This document shows, piece after piece, positions 7,197-15,582 of a stretch of DNA of 64,000 nucleotides. The translations under genes were made by a program, and so were the position numbers. The notes beneath the pieces were generated by a model, which was not told the DNA's origin, did no database searches, and saw only the letters and a program-made list of their open reading frames with translations. Position 1 is the first letter of the stretch, and each line of letters begins with the position of its first letter. The stretch is from an archaeon (GTDB lineage: Archaea; Micrarchaeota; Micrarchaeia; Anstonellales; Bilamarchaeaceae): NCBI GenBank assembly GCA_020053355.1, contig JAGVNI010000003.1:38301-102300 (forward strand). The letters run 5' to 3'.

Positions 7197-10100
7197 TCAG
7201 ACCTTCTTGACCTGGGACACGAAGTCCTGAGCCGCAGAGAGTGTGTCAGCCGCTTCTTTGCCGGCCACCACAATCTTCGAGCCCTGGACTACTTCCCTCA
7301 CAACCTTCGTCTCAGCGGTCCAGTCGACCGCAGAGCCTTGGAGGAGGTCTGCCGTTACGGAGTTGACCTTGTCACCACCGACTGATACGAGGGTGTTTAC
7401 GCCCACCGCATCGGTGTCGAGGACGACCAGGTTGCCGTAGCTGCCCGTGTAGGGCGTCGCGACAGTCACTGACGGGGCATTGTTCGGCATTATGACAGCC
7501 GATACGCCGCTCATGTCAGCGGTGCACGATACCGAGCCGGTGCCTGCGCTGCAAGCTCCGACATCTTCGGTTATTTCGAGCACCTTGACGGTCACACCGC
7601 TTACGGTCGCAGACTCGCCTTCAGCCAGGGTCACGATGGTCTTGCTCGCATCAGCAGCCGATGTGGATGATGCTGCGAGGTACCATTGGGCCTTGCCGAG
7701 CGAGTGAGCCATGTCGAACTCCACGGAGTCGTCGTCGAGGGTCTTGAATTTCGAGCCCCTCTCGGAGATGTATCCTTCTTTGACCATCTCCACACCGTGC
7801 TCAACCGGACCTGAAAGATCCAGTGCCGGTGCCGCCGTAAAGTCGTAGAACTCATTCACACCAGCTGTGGTGGAGTCTGCGCCCTGCGGGGTCGCGTGCC
7901 CATAGAGCACTTCCGTGTCGGATGACGTCACCTGCGCATCGGTAGCGCCCGGACCTGCGTACGAATCGAAGTCGAACGTCGCATCGCCCGGGGTTGCACC
8001 ACCAACGTCGTCTACACCGAAAACGAAGTAGTCGACAAAGTCGCTCGATGAGCCCTCGCCCGCCTTCTCCGCAACTGCGAAGAGGAAGTCGCCGGCACTC
8101 CAGGTGGTCTGGCCTCCAGTGTATGCACTTTCGACCAGGTTGCCTAGGCCATCTTCAGCATTGGTGCCCGTAATGCCAGACACGAAGTCAGCGCCGTCTT
8201 CAATCAGGATCGCGCCTCCCTCAGGAGCCGAGAACCCGTTGTCGCCGTCAGCGATGTCTTCGTACCCGATCTCTATGCCATACCCCGGACCGACTGTGTA
8301 GTCGTTCAGGCCGTATACGCTAGAGCTCGCGGAGACCGTCATGAAGACGCTGCCTGGAGCAACTGCCCAGTCGTTACCGGAGGTGCTCACGATGCCGTCG
8401 TCGTCATCATCGCAGATTGCGCCGAAAGCGCCGCCTATGGCGCTGTCGTAGGTCTGCGGTGCCGAATCGTCCGTGTCAACCACGTTCAAGCGGTCTACGC
8501 TGTTCAGGGCCACCAGGAACTCGTCGTCGGAGAGTTCTGCTCCGCCGTCGTCATTCATAGTGAAGGTGCCGCCAGAGGTTCCGGACTTGACGATCATGTA
8601 CGGTGCGAAGATAAAGCATGCGTCGCTGTCACCATCGGTGTCGGCGTCGGGACCATCGTCCTCGCTTATCTTCTTCGTGCTTGCCGTCTTAAGTTCGAAC
8701 TTCAGGCTCGACATGTCCGCGGAAGTGAGGCTCAGGCCTTTGTAGCTGAGTTTCCAGACTTCCGGGTCCTGCACGATTGACAGGTAGTCGCCCTCTTCAA
8801 GCTCGTCCTTGCCGCTGCTTGACATGGCCTCGATGTCCTTGGAGTACAGTATGACTGTCCTCAAGGTATCCGGGTCGTCGGGTTCGGGGTTGTCGTCGTC
8901 ACCGTCATCTGATTCGGCGTCGAGGTTCTTCCATCCGAGAGCCACCTTGTAGCCGTCGTTGTTCCCGTCGTCCTCGCTGAGTTCCTGGTTGTCCACGAGC
9001 TCGAGTTCCTTGGCAAAGATGGCCACGTCGGACCATTTAGCGCCGAAGGTGTAACCCGGAGCGTTCTTGTATACGTGGAACCTGTAGGTCTTGCCGTTTA
9101 CCGTCAATTCCTTGGTCTGGCCTGGGGCAACCTTGTCCTTCTTCAGGGTGTTGCCGTTGGCGTCAAGGACTGAGATAATCGCCCAGGTTCCTTCACCGTG
9201 AGCTTCCAAGTCGTCCAGCTGGAATTTCAGGCCGTCAACCGGGAGCGATTCGCCCTGGTTCAGGATGCCTGCGACGGCTTCCTTTGCCAGTTTAATCGAA
9301 CCACCGTTGACTACCTCGCTTTCGGTCTCGAGTTCGGTGCCGCTGTCGGTGTCAGGCGCGGTCATCTCGCTGATGATCCACTCCTCGCCGAGGAACCAAA
9401 CCTTGAGCCTGTGCGTCTCGGTAGCGTCGTCAATCGTTGTGTCGCCGACGTCCAGCTTGCAGACCGCGTAGTCGTTCTGCTCAGAGCGGGTACATTCGGG
9501 GATGCCGATTTCGGATCCGCCGGGGCCATCGAACTTAAGCGAGTACGCAAGGAAATCCATCTTCCCTACGACATCGTCAGGGTCCGTGCTGAAGTAGTTG
9601 TACCCCTCCAGCCAGAGAGCCTGCCTCTCGACGTATGTGTTGCCCGAGTCGTCGTCGGTCAGCGTCTTGTCGGCAAAGGTAGAGAACTGGTCTCCGCCAA
9701 TCTTGTAGAGCATCGTCTCCGATGCGCCGATGTCGCCGCCTATGCCGTTCGTGAACGGGTTGGCATTCGACGAAGTGTCCGAAGTACTCAACGGGTACTC
9801 GGAGTTCGAGTTGCCTACCGTGTTCAATTCCCTGTCCAACAACTCCCTGTTCAGGTAGTCACCTATCAGGTTGTCGCCAGACCAGGTACCGGCAGCCACT
9901 GAGCCAGGCACTGTTATTTCGAGCCTCGCCTTCTCGTTGCTGATGCTGCAGGTTCCGGTAGCTGAGCCGCCGCTTGGCGTGCACGCCGCTGTTCCAGAGA
10001 CCTGTGCGGTCAGTGTCGAGCTCTTGTAGGTCTCGCTCACCATCTTTCCTGCAATCAAAGCTGCTGCGACACCGTCGCTCGGCTGGGCTTTGCTGCCTAC

Positions 10101-10238
10101 GACAACCTTCGCCACGGGGGCGCCGTTGTCATCGACCAGCGTCGTCGACCCGAACATCAGTCCGGCGAACGCCGCTGAGCTGGCCAAGATTGTCGCGCCT
10201 GCGACAATCGCGCCGATTTTCTTCAGGTTCACTTTCAT
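7197..10238 (-). CDS. S-layer protein
   Basis: A 1,013-residue surface protein. The start MKVNLKKIGAIVAGATILA with an ASSAAFA cleavage site is a signal peptide of the type found on methanococcal-type S-layer proteins, and the region after it (TTLVDDNGAPVAKVVVG, SDGVAAALIAGKM) matches their N-terminal domain. The mature protein is strongly acidic with Asp/Glu runs, few cysteines and Thr/Ser-rich stretches. The C-terminus (LSAAQDFVSQVKKV) matches the family end, so the gene is complete. GAGGTGA four bases before the ATG is the strongest SD in the window. It should form the main outer lattice of the cell. Confidence 0.9.
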   Translation of the reverse strand: MKVNLKKIGAIVAGATILASSAAFAGLMFGSTTLVDDNGAPVAKVVVGSKAQPSDGVAAALIAGKMVSETYKSSTLTAQVSGTAACTPSGGSATGTCSISNEKARLEITVPGSVAAGTWSGDNLIGDYLNRELLDRELNTVGNSNSEYPLSTSDTSSNANPFTNGIGGDIGASETMLYKIGGDQFSTFADKTLTDDDSGNTYVERQALWLEGYNYFSTDPDDVVGKMDFLAYSLKFDGPGGSEIGIPECTRSEQNDYAVCKLDVGDTTIDDATETHRLKVWFLGEEWIISEMTAPDTDSGTELETESEVVNGGSIKLAKEAVAGILNQGESLPVDGLKFQLDDLEAHGEGTWAIISVLDANGNTLKKDKVAPGQTKELTVNGKTYRFHVYKNAPGYTFGAKWSDVAIFAKELELVDNQELSEDDGNNDGYKVALGWKNLDAESDDGDDDNPEPDDPDTLRTVILYSKDIEAMSSSGKDELEEGDYLSIVQDPEVWKLSYKGLSLTSADMSSLKFELKTASTKKISEDDGPDADTDGDSDACFIFAPYMIVKSGTSGGTFTMNDDGGAELSDDEFLVALNSVDRLNVVDTDDSAPQTYDSAIGGAFGAICDDDDDGIVSTSGNDWAVAPGSVFMTVSASSSVYGLNDYTVGPGYGIEIGYEDIADGDNGFSAPEGGAILIEDGADFVSGITGTNAEDGLGNLVESAYTGGQTTWSAGDFLFAVAEKAGEGSSSDFVDYFVFGVDDVGGATPGDATFDFDSYAGPGATDAQVTSSDTEVLYGHATPQGADSTTAGVNEFYDFTAAPALDLSGPVEHGVEMVKEGYISERGSKFKTLDDDSVEFDMAHSLGKAQWYLAASSTSAADASKTIVTLAEGESATVSGVTVKVLEITEDVGACSAGTGSVSCTADMSGVSAVIMPNNAPSVTVATPYTGSYGNLVVLDTDAVGVNTLVSVGGDKVNSVTADLLQGSAVDWTAETKVVREVVQGSKIVVAGKEAADTLSAAQDFVSQVKKV

Positions 10239-10420
10239 TCTTTCACCTCAATTTTTTTTACACCGTCTTTCTCTCGAAGGGCCGTCGAAAAATAATTATC
10301 GACGGTGTTTGCTTCTTTGCTACGGCCCGAAAACACCGGAGAGAGTCCCCTCCGGCTTAGATAGGGAATACCCTATCTCGATTCTGAGAGCATGACTGAC
10401 AGTATATTTATAAACATTAT
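10239..10420 (-). promoter_or_regulatory. S-layer promoter and structured 5' leader
   Basis: On the minus strand a TATA box (GTTTATAAATATA, 10403-10415) predicts a start near 10380 and a leader of about 140 bases; further TATA-like boxes lie near 10440-10447 and 10485. The leader holds an 8-bp hairpin (AGATAGGG/CCCTATCT, 10359-10378) and a 6-bp hairpin (CCGGAG/CTCCGG, 10336-10355). Closest to the gene are two mutually exclusive hairpins: 10299-10305 pairing with 10282-10288, or 10301-10308 with 10260-10267. The second ends just before the A-rich tract and the SD. No gene is visible in 10239-10540. Confidence 0.55.
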
Positions 10421-10540
10421 CCCCGTCCATAAACTGGAGTTTATAAATTGCAGTTTTAATTAAGTCAATAAACGTATGGTAGCTACGATTATAAACGAAC
10501 TTCTGGGGTTTCAGACGTTAGAGATGGTGCCGGCACCGTA

Positions 10541-11401
10541 TTATATATCTATCGCGAGGCCGTCTTCCGCGATTTCGCTCTCTGGAAATATCGCCCTCGC
10601 CTCCTCCAGAAGCTGCGAGGTGTCGGCGTAGCGGGGGCTTATATGGGTGAGCGCCAGGCGTTTTACGCCTGCGGCTTTCGCAACCTCCGCAGCTTGGGCT
10701 GCCGTGCTGTGCATCCGCTCCGAGGCTTCGTCTTTCATCGAAGAATCGAAAGTGGCCTCGTGGATGAGAAGGTCCGCGCCTTTGGCGGCCTCGGTGGTGG
10801 CATCGCCAGGCGCACAGTCGCCAGCGTATACGATTTTCCTCCCCCTCATGCGCCAGGTCACGTCCTCAAGGCGCACCTCTCCGCTTCCCGTCTTCACCTT
10901 CCCGTTCTTCTGGATTTCCCTAAAAAGCGTGCCCTGGAGGCCGAGCGAGTGCGCTTTCTCCTCGTGGAATTTGATTTTCTCATCTTCTTGGAATACGAAT
11001 CCGTGGGAGCCGCGGCAATGCTTCACCGCAAACGCGCGCACAGAGAATCCGCGCCCGCGGAGAATCTCACCGGCCTTCACCTTCTCGACCTTGGCGAACG
11101 GATACCCTTCGACATCCATCCCGCGCGGGAGGAAGACGCGGACCGGTTTGGGTGCGGGAGATGAAAGTTTCAGCGTCTCGAGCAGCCCGAACATGCCGAG
11201 GTAATGGTCGAGGTGCGGATGCGTGATGAAGATGGCGTTCACGCTGCCGTAACCGACCTTGTATCTCATGAGCTGGCGCTGGGTGCCTTCGCCGCAGTCC
11301 CAGAGCATCAGTTCGCTCTCGTACTTGATTGCGATTGCCGGCATGCCGCGCTCGGTTGTCGGCATGCTCGCGGACGTGCCGATGAATGTGACGCGTAACA
11401 T
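10541..11401 (-). CDS. rnz: Ribonuclease Z (tRNA 3' endonuclease)
   Basis: A 286-residue metallo-beta-lactamase-fold enzyme that cuts the 3' trailer from pre-tRNA. The zinc motif HPHLDH appears at about residues 61-66 (THPHLDHYLG), with YAGD near residue 195, HEATF near 217 and LTHISPRY near 250. Start MLRVTFIGTSASMPT is the usual RNase Z opening. Length fits the short form. A TATA-like AAATAAAAA element about 25-30 bases upstream suggests a leaderless transcript, divergent from the NTPase gene. Confidence 0.92.
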   Translation of the reverse strand: MLRVTFIGTSASMPTTERGMPAIAIKYESELMLWDCGEGTQRQLMRYKVGYGSVNAIFITHPHLDHYLGMFGLLETLKLSSPAPKPVRVFLPRGMDVEGYPFAKVEKVKAGEILRGRGFSVRAFAVKHCRGSHGFVFQEDEKIKFHEEKAHSLGLQGTLFREIQKNGKVKTGSGEVRLEDVTWRMRGRKIVYAGDCAPGDATTEAAKGADLLIHEATFDSSMKDEASERMHSTAAQAAEVAKAAGVKRLALTHISPRYADTSQLLEEARAIFPESEIAEDGLAIDI

Positions 11402-11521
11402 ACGGGTAGGAATGGGGGGAATCGGTTTTTATTTATGCGGCAAGTGCCCCCGGCCTGGAGCGGATGCGGGGCTTCGGGCGCCTGCGGCATGTTTATAAAA
11501 ATTGCCGGAGTCGGCTACTTC

Positions 11522-12301
11522 ATGCCACAGAACTATTTTGTCACAGGATTGCCAAAGGCGGGAAAGACGGTGCTGCTGCGGAGGCTCATCAAAGCGCTCA
11601 AAGCGAGGGGGCTTAAAGTGGGCGGGCTGATAAGCCCGGAGGAGAAGCACCACGGGACGACGATGGGATTCTACGTGAAGGACATAATCAGCGGCAGGAT
11701 CGCGCGCCTTGCCGACCTCGATTCGGACGGCCCGAAGGTAAGCAAGTACCATGTGGACGTGAAATCGTTCGAGAGCGTCGCCGTGCCGGCCATGGAGGGT
11801 TTCGAAGGCTACGACGTCATCGTCATAGACGAGGTCGGCCCGATGGAACTGAAAAGCGTGAAATTCGCGGACCTCCTTGACCGCATCCTTGATTCCGACA
11901 CCCCGGTCATAGCTTCGTTGCATGAGAACCTTGCCCCGAGGTATGCCGTCAACGGGGACGTGGTATTGCTCGCCGAGAACAACCACGAGGCCGTGTATGA
12001 CGAGCTTCTTGAAAGCATAGGCGGCATCGGGAAAAAGTCTGAAAAGAAAAAAGCCGCCAAAGCCCCGGCAAAAGCAATTATGAAGCCCGCGGCCAAGGCA
12101 GTGAGGAAGGCCGCAAAGAAACCCGCGAAGAGAGTGACGGGGAAGGCGAAGAAGCCGGGCAAGATTGCCGTGAAGACGAAGGCCGCGGCGAAGAAAACGG
12201 AAAAGTCAGCGGCGAAGAAGTTGCCCCGGGCGAAGAAAGAGGAGGAAAAGCCCAGGAAGAAGGGGATTATCCACCACATCAAGGAACTCCTCCGCGGCTG
12301 A
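11522..12301 (+). CDS. THEP1-family NTPase with histone-like Lys/Ala tail
   Basis: A 259-residue protein. Residues 1-175 are a THEP1-like P-loop NTPase with Walker A GLPKAGKT near residue 9, Walker B VIVIDEVGPMEL near residue 100, and the ASLHENL region after it. THEP1 proteins hydrolyse NTPs; the cellular role is unclear. Residues about 175-250 are a Lys/Ala/Pro tail (KKAAKAPAKA, AVRKAAKKPAK) resembling histone H1 tails, unusual for this family and likely nucleic-acid binding. TTTATAAA at 11490-11497 lies about 26 bases before the ATG at 11522, favouring a leaderless start there over the earlier in-frame ATG at 11489. Confidence 0.82.
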   Translation: MPQNYFVTGLPKAGKTVLLRRLIKALKARGLKVGGLISPEEKHHGTTMGFYVKDIISGRIARLADLDSDGPKVSKYHVDVKSFESVAVPAMEGFEGYDVIVIDEVGPMELKSVKFADLLDRILDSDTPVIASLHENLAPRYAVNGDVVLLAENNHEAVYDELLESIGGIGKKSEKKKAAKAPAKAIMKPAAKAVRKAAKKPAKRVTGKAKKPGKIAVKTKAAAKKTEKSAAKKLPRAKKEEEKPRKKGIIHHIKELLRG

Positions 12302-12333
12302 TTTTCTCGGCCGGAGTTTTCCGGTCCTTTTTA

Positions 12334-12939
12334 TCATCCTTTGACTTTTTGTTTTCCCTCGCTTCGTTTTCCCCCGCCTTTCCCCCAGGCTACGATAAGC
12401 GCATGGTATTCCCGATAAAGCGGCACGCTTTGCGGAAGCGAGGACTCGAAGAAAACGCGGTAGTCGTCGTACCCTTTTCCTTCGTAAAGATGATGGTGCG
12501 CGCAGAAACGCTTCGTGTAGGCATCAATCACGAAATACGGGAGGCCGAATGCGTACAGGAGGATGGAGTCCGCAGTCTCCTTCCCGACGCCTTTGACTTC
12601 CAGGAGCTCTTCCCGGGTTGGGGGCGAGTCGCGGCCGAGTATTTCCGAGTATTTGCGGGTGAGCAGCTTGAGGCGCACCGCTTTCTGGCGGTAGAAGCCG
12701 CTCGGGCGGATGAGGGTTTCCAGTTCCGCGTTCCGGGTTTTGAGTATCCCAACGGGTGAAAGCCTGCCTGCGCATTTGAGATTCGTTATGGCTTTTTCGA
12801 CGTTTCGCCAGTTCGTGTTCTGCGTGAGGAGCGCGCCGACGACTACTTCAAACTGGGATTCCGCAGGCCACCAATGCTGAGGACCGTACACGGAAAGGAG
12901 GAGGCGATAAAGGGAAAGCGCGCTGGGCATGAAGGGCAT
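12334..12939 (-). CDS. MagIII/endonuclease III-related DNA glycosylase
   Basis: A 201-residue HhH-GPD protein. The helix-hairpin-helix (LLEVKGVGKETADSILL) and catalytic Asp (VIDAYTKRF) are present. Where endonuclease III has its catalytic Lys (GVGRKTA), this protein has Glu (GVGKETA), as in MagIII-type 3-methyladenine glycosylases, so it is probably monofunctional. The C-terminal 4Fe-4S cysteines are absent and the chain ends in a basic tail. Expected role: removal of alkylated bases in base excision repair. It ends 33 bases from the convergent NTPase gene. Confidence 0.85.
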   Translation of the reverse strand: MPFMPSALSLYRLLLSVYGPQHWWPAESQFEVVVGALLTQNTNWRNVEKAITNLKCAGRLSPVGILKTRNAELETLIRPSGFYRQKAVRLKLLTRKYSEILGRDSPPTREELLEVKGVGKETADSILLYAFGLPYFVIDAYTKRFCAHHHLYEGKGYDDYRVFFESSLPQSVPLYREYHALIVAWGKGGGKRSEGKQKVKG

Positions 12940-12962
12940 TCGCGCCCAAACTTAATAATCGC

Positions 12963-14372
12963 TCAGGAAATGATTTCCGGCGTGATGTCCTTGCGCCCGA
13001 GCACATAGTCGATGCGGAGCCTCTCGATTACCTCATCGATGTTTGCCGCGCTGATGCCGAGCATCGACACCACGTCTCGCAATTCATGCAGATGCTCGCG
13101 CGAATCCGGGGATGATGGGAGGGGGACCAGGGGCATTATCCCGCGCTTTGCTATTTCCGATACTGCGAGCGCAAATACGCTGCCGAGAACGGGTTTGGCC
13201 GCCCCAAGCGCGCCGGAGAGTTCCTGCCCGCTTGAAATCGGGTCAAGTTCATGCCGGACGCGCCGGATGAGAATGTGGGAATCCGGAAGCTGGGCCGGGA
13301 TTGCCGAGAATCCGAAGCCGCGCCCAAGAAGAATCATCAGCGCAGCGGAATCCTCGCTGAGGGCGGACTTCTTCGTCGAAAAAATGATATATGACGGCTG
13401 GTGGCCGGAGAGCGCTGCCGAATACAGCAGGATGTGCAGCTCCCTGCGCTTCTCGCCTTTGGCGCAGGAGCGGCCGATGGTCATGACGGAATTGTCCAGC
13501 ATGTGGCCGTCCATTGCCCCGACCATCTTCCCTGCGCGGTCTTTGAGGCATACGATGAAGTATCCCGGGACATTATCCGCGGATGCCTTGCCCGATTGCG
13601 CGAGCAGGGAGGCCGCTTCAGTGAACTCCTGGCAATGCCTGCCCAGGGAATAGAGCGTAAGGCCGTCCTCGAATAATACCCGCTTCAGGCGCAGCCGGTC
13701 CTCCCATTCCGGGAGCATGTCCAGGGCAGGGGCAAGCGGGATTGCGAGGGGGCCGTCAGTTGGCCCGCTTGCATCTATGTGCGGCGGCTCCTTGGGTGGC
13801 GGCTCCTGGGGCGGCGCTGCGGCGGGGGCCGGCGGTTTCGTGGAAACGGTTGCAGGTTGCGCAGGTTTTGGCTGCGCAGGCGATGGGGCGGAGGGAACGA
13901 GGGCTGGAGGGGAAGCGGGCGCAGCGACCATCAATGGCTTCTTCTCCTCGACAATGATGATTTGCCTTTGCAGGTTTGGCTGGGATTTCGTTTCCAATGC
14001 GGGCGGCAGCCGGTTATCAGGTTTTTTCACCGGTTTCGAAGCGGGTTTCTTCGCTGGTTTTATTGAGCGCTTTGGCCGGGCTTTAGCGGCGCGCTTCGGC
14101 CCGGGCTTGGATTTGAATCGGGGTTTTGCGGGTTTTGTGGATTTTGCGGGTTTTTTGGGTTTCGCGGATTTGCGCCCGCCTGCCATGCGCCGTGAGATGG
14201 GGATTTTCTTTGCAGGCCTTGGCACGGGCCTTGGCGCGGACCTGGGCTTGCCCCTGGCGGGATTTTTTCTTGCGGCCTTCCCTGCCATTTTTCCTGCCGT
14301 TTTTTTGGAAGGCTTTCTTGCGGATTTCGCCTTGTTTTTTTTAGAAGAAGTCTTTTTCCCGGCTTTTGCCAT
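12963..14372 (-). CDS. Protein with long Lys/Pro/Ala N-terminal tail and an unassigned C-terminal domain
   Basis: A 469-residue protein. Residues 1-130 are Lys/Ala/Arg/Pro-rich (AGKKTSSKKNKAKSARKPSKK) like linker-histone tails, followed by a Pro/Ala linker to about 205. The remaining 260 residues are globular: YFIVCLKDRAGKMVGAMDGH, ELHILLYSAALSGHQPSYIIF, and a helical end (VVSMLGISAANIDEVIERL). The strand-helix pattern with VGAMDGH followed by an HILLYS strand loosely resembles a GNAT acetyltransferase, but I see no clear acetyl-CoA loop. A nucleic-acid-associated role is inferred only from the tail. ATG at 14372 is used; upstream sequence lacks the tail's composition. Confidence 0.65.
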   Translation of the reverse strand: MAKAGKKTSSKKNKAKSARKPSKKTAGKMAGKAARKNPARGKPRSAPRPVPRPAKKIPISRRMAGGRKSAKPKKPAKSTKPAKPRFKSKPGPKRAAKARPKRSIKPAKKPASKPVKKPDNRLPPALETKSQPNLQRQIIIVEEKKPLMVAAPASPPALVPSAPSPAQPKPAQPATVSTKPPAPAAAPPQEPPPKEPPHIDASGPTDGPLAIPLAPALDMLPEWEDRLRLKRVLFEDGLTLYSLGRHCQEFTEAASLLAQSGKASADNVPGYFIVCLKDRAGKMVGAMDGHMLDNSVMTIGRSCAKGEKRRELHILLYSAALSGHQPSYIIFSTKKSALSEDSAALMILLGRGFGFSAIPAQLPDSHILIRRVRHELDPISSGQELSGALGAAKPVLGSVFALAVSEIAKRGIMPLVPLPSSPDSREHLHELRDVVSMLGISAANIDEVIERLRIDYVLGRKDITPEIIS

Positions 14373-14403
14373 GGTTATGAAAACAAAGTCAAGGGATATA
14401 AAG

Positions 14404-14904
14404 CTACCCCGGAGCGAGCCGTCCGAGCACATCAGCCGCCATGCGGAGAAGCTCGAAATCGTTCGGGGGCCGGGATTCGATGCAGTTCACGACGCCGGAT
14501 TCGAGGAAGGGCTCGGCAGCCCGGATTACAGAGCCGACATAGGCGCAGAGGATGACTGCGCACCCGGGATTATTAGACCGGAACACCGTGAGCGCGCGGA
14601 GCAGGTCCGGCGTCCTCTGCTCGAAAACGCGCGAGCTGCGCAGCACGAGCACGTCGGCTGTTATCGGCTCCATCGCAAGGAAACCGTCTAGCGTCACGAC
14701 TCCGCTCTGAGGTGCGGATTCAGCGGGTTCGAAGAGCGCAAATTGCAGGACGGATGACTCCATCTTCTGGTCGCGGGCGTCTACGACGAATTTTACGGTC
14801 TTTCCCTTCATCGCGTTGCCGAGAAGCGCCCTGCTTTCGTTCAGGTTCCCGAATTCTCCTTTTCCGCGCTCCATCCGCTCGGGCGGTTTGTTTTGTCTTT
14901 GCAT
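14404..14904 (-). CDS. Receiver-like fold protein, tandem paralogue 2
   Basis: A 166-residue protein. After about 35 variable residues the pattern is GKTVKFVVDARDQKMESSVL, ADVLVLRSSRVFEQRTPDLL, GCAVILCAYVGSVIRAAEPFLESGVVNCIES. The alternating strands and helices resemble a CheY-like receiver, but no clear phosphoacceptor Asp in an acidic pocket is seen. GGTGA four bases before the ATG sets the start. It follows its paralogue (14917-15390) by 12 bases and they share about 100 alignable residues, so the pair is a tandem duplication. Function unknown. Confidence 0.7.
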   Translation of the reverse strand: MQRQNKPPERMERGKGEFGNLNESRALLGNAMKGKTVKFVVDARDQKMESSVLQFALFEPAESAPQSGVVTLDGFLAMEPITADVLVLRSSRVFEQRTPDLLRALTVFRSNNPGCAVILCAYVGSVIRAAEPFLESGVVNCIESRPPNDFELLRMAADVLGRLAPG

Positions 14905-14916
14905 AAGTTCACCAGT

Positions 14917-15390
14917 TCATTTTCGCCCCTTGGCTTCAAGCGCATCCGTCAGGACGCGCAAATCCCCTGCAAGCGTCTCGTCCAGGTGGTCGATTATTCT
15001 CGATTCAAGAAGAGGGGCAGCGAAGCGGAAAACTGAGGGGTCATAGGCGCAAAGGATTATCGTCGAGTCCTGATTCATTTCGCGAAGGCGTACAAGGGCC
15101 GCCTTCAATTCATCCTTGCTGAAAGAAAAATCCCGGGAACTCCGCAGGAACAGGATGTCCGCCACAGGGCAGGCTCCGGAAAAAAGAGAGGAGTATTTTA
15201 CGGCTTCCCCGACAATCCCGTGAGGCTGGAAAAGGGCGTGCTCAAGGAGGAATGCCTCTGTCTCGTAGTCGCAGTCGTCCACGAATACGGCGATTTTCTT
15301 TCCCCGCAAAGCGTTCGCGCGGCCTTCTTCAAGTACCTGTGCGAACCTGCTTTTGGCCGGCTCTGGGGGTTGGAATGTTTTCCTCCTCAT
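14917..15390 (-). CDS. Receiver-like fold protein, tandem paralogue 1
   Basis: A 157-residue protein with GKKIAVFVDDCDYETEAFLL, ADILFLRSSRDFSFSKDEL, STIILCAYDPSVFRFAAPLL and ESRIIDHLDE, aligning throughout with the downstream paralogue. The VDDCD acidic cluster at the end of the first strand is where receivers bind magnesium. However, the strand where the phosphorylated Asp should lie reads ILFLRSS, so phosphotransfer looks unlikely. No histidine kinase is encoded nearby. GTGAT lies just upstream of the ATG and a GTTATAAAC box is 30-35 bases away. Confidence 0.7.
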   Translation of the reverse strand: MRRKTFQPPEPAKSRFAQVLEEGRANALRGKKIAVFVDDCDYETEAFLLEHALFQPHGIVGEAVKYSSLFSGACPVADILFLRSSRDFSFSKDELKAALVRLREMNQDSTIILCAYDPSVFRFAAPLLESRIIDHLDETLAGDLRVLTDALEAKGRK

Positions 15391-15582
15391 CGTATCACTT
15401 TATAGAAATTGGAAAGAAATGTTTATAACGCATGCTTATTCAGACGTTTTCAGCATAGCACAGCATCTGGCGGCTGGATTGTGGCGCCGCCGGTCTCCCC
15501 CCCCCCCAGGGCCAGATTGCGCCTGGGAGGACGTAAGCGGCGGCTCGATAGCTCAATAATCCTTGCCTAGGTAATCGCTTGC
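15391..15582. other. Divergent spacer with C11 tract
   Basis: This 192-base spacer separates a minus-strand and a plus-strand gene. It has a TATA-like TTATAA near 15423-15428, a GGCGGC/GCCGCC inverted repeat near 15470-15491, and a run of eleven C. The flanks of that run (GTCTCCC and GGGAGGAC) can pair. I see no coding potential and no tRNA; a small structured RNA cannot be excluded. Confidence 0.4.

Noticed and set aside
9198..9902. 234-residue plus-strand frame inside the S-layer gene
   Set aside because: Antisense to a well-supported S-layer gene with signal peptide, SD and terminator.
13717..14691. 324-residue plus-strand Gly/Phe-rich reading frame
   Set aside because: It is the mirror of the Lys/Ala/Pro tail of the 12963-14372 gene. 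Repeated GFAG patterns come from the repeated Lys/Pro/Ala codons.
15440..15560. SRP RNA or another large structured RNA
   Set aside because: GC-rich and able to fold, but I could not find the conserved SRP helix 8 loop or other diagnostic bases, so it is listed only as a spacer.
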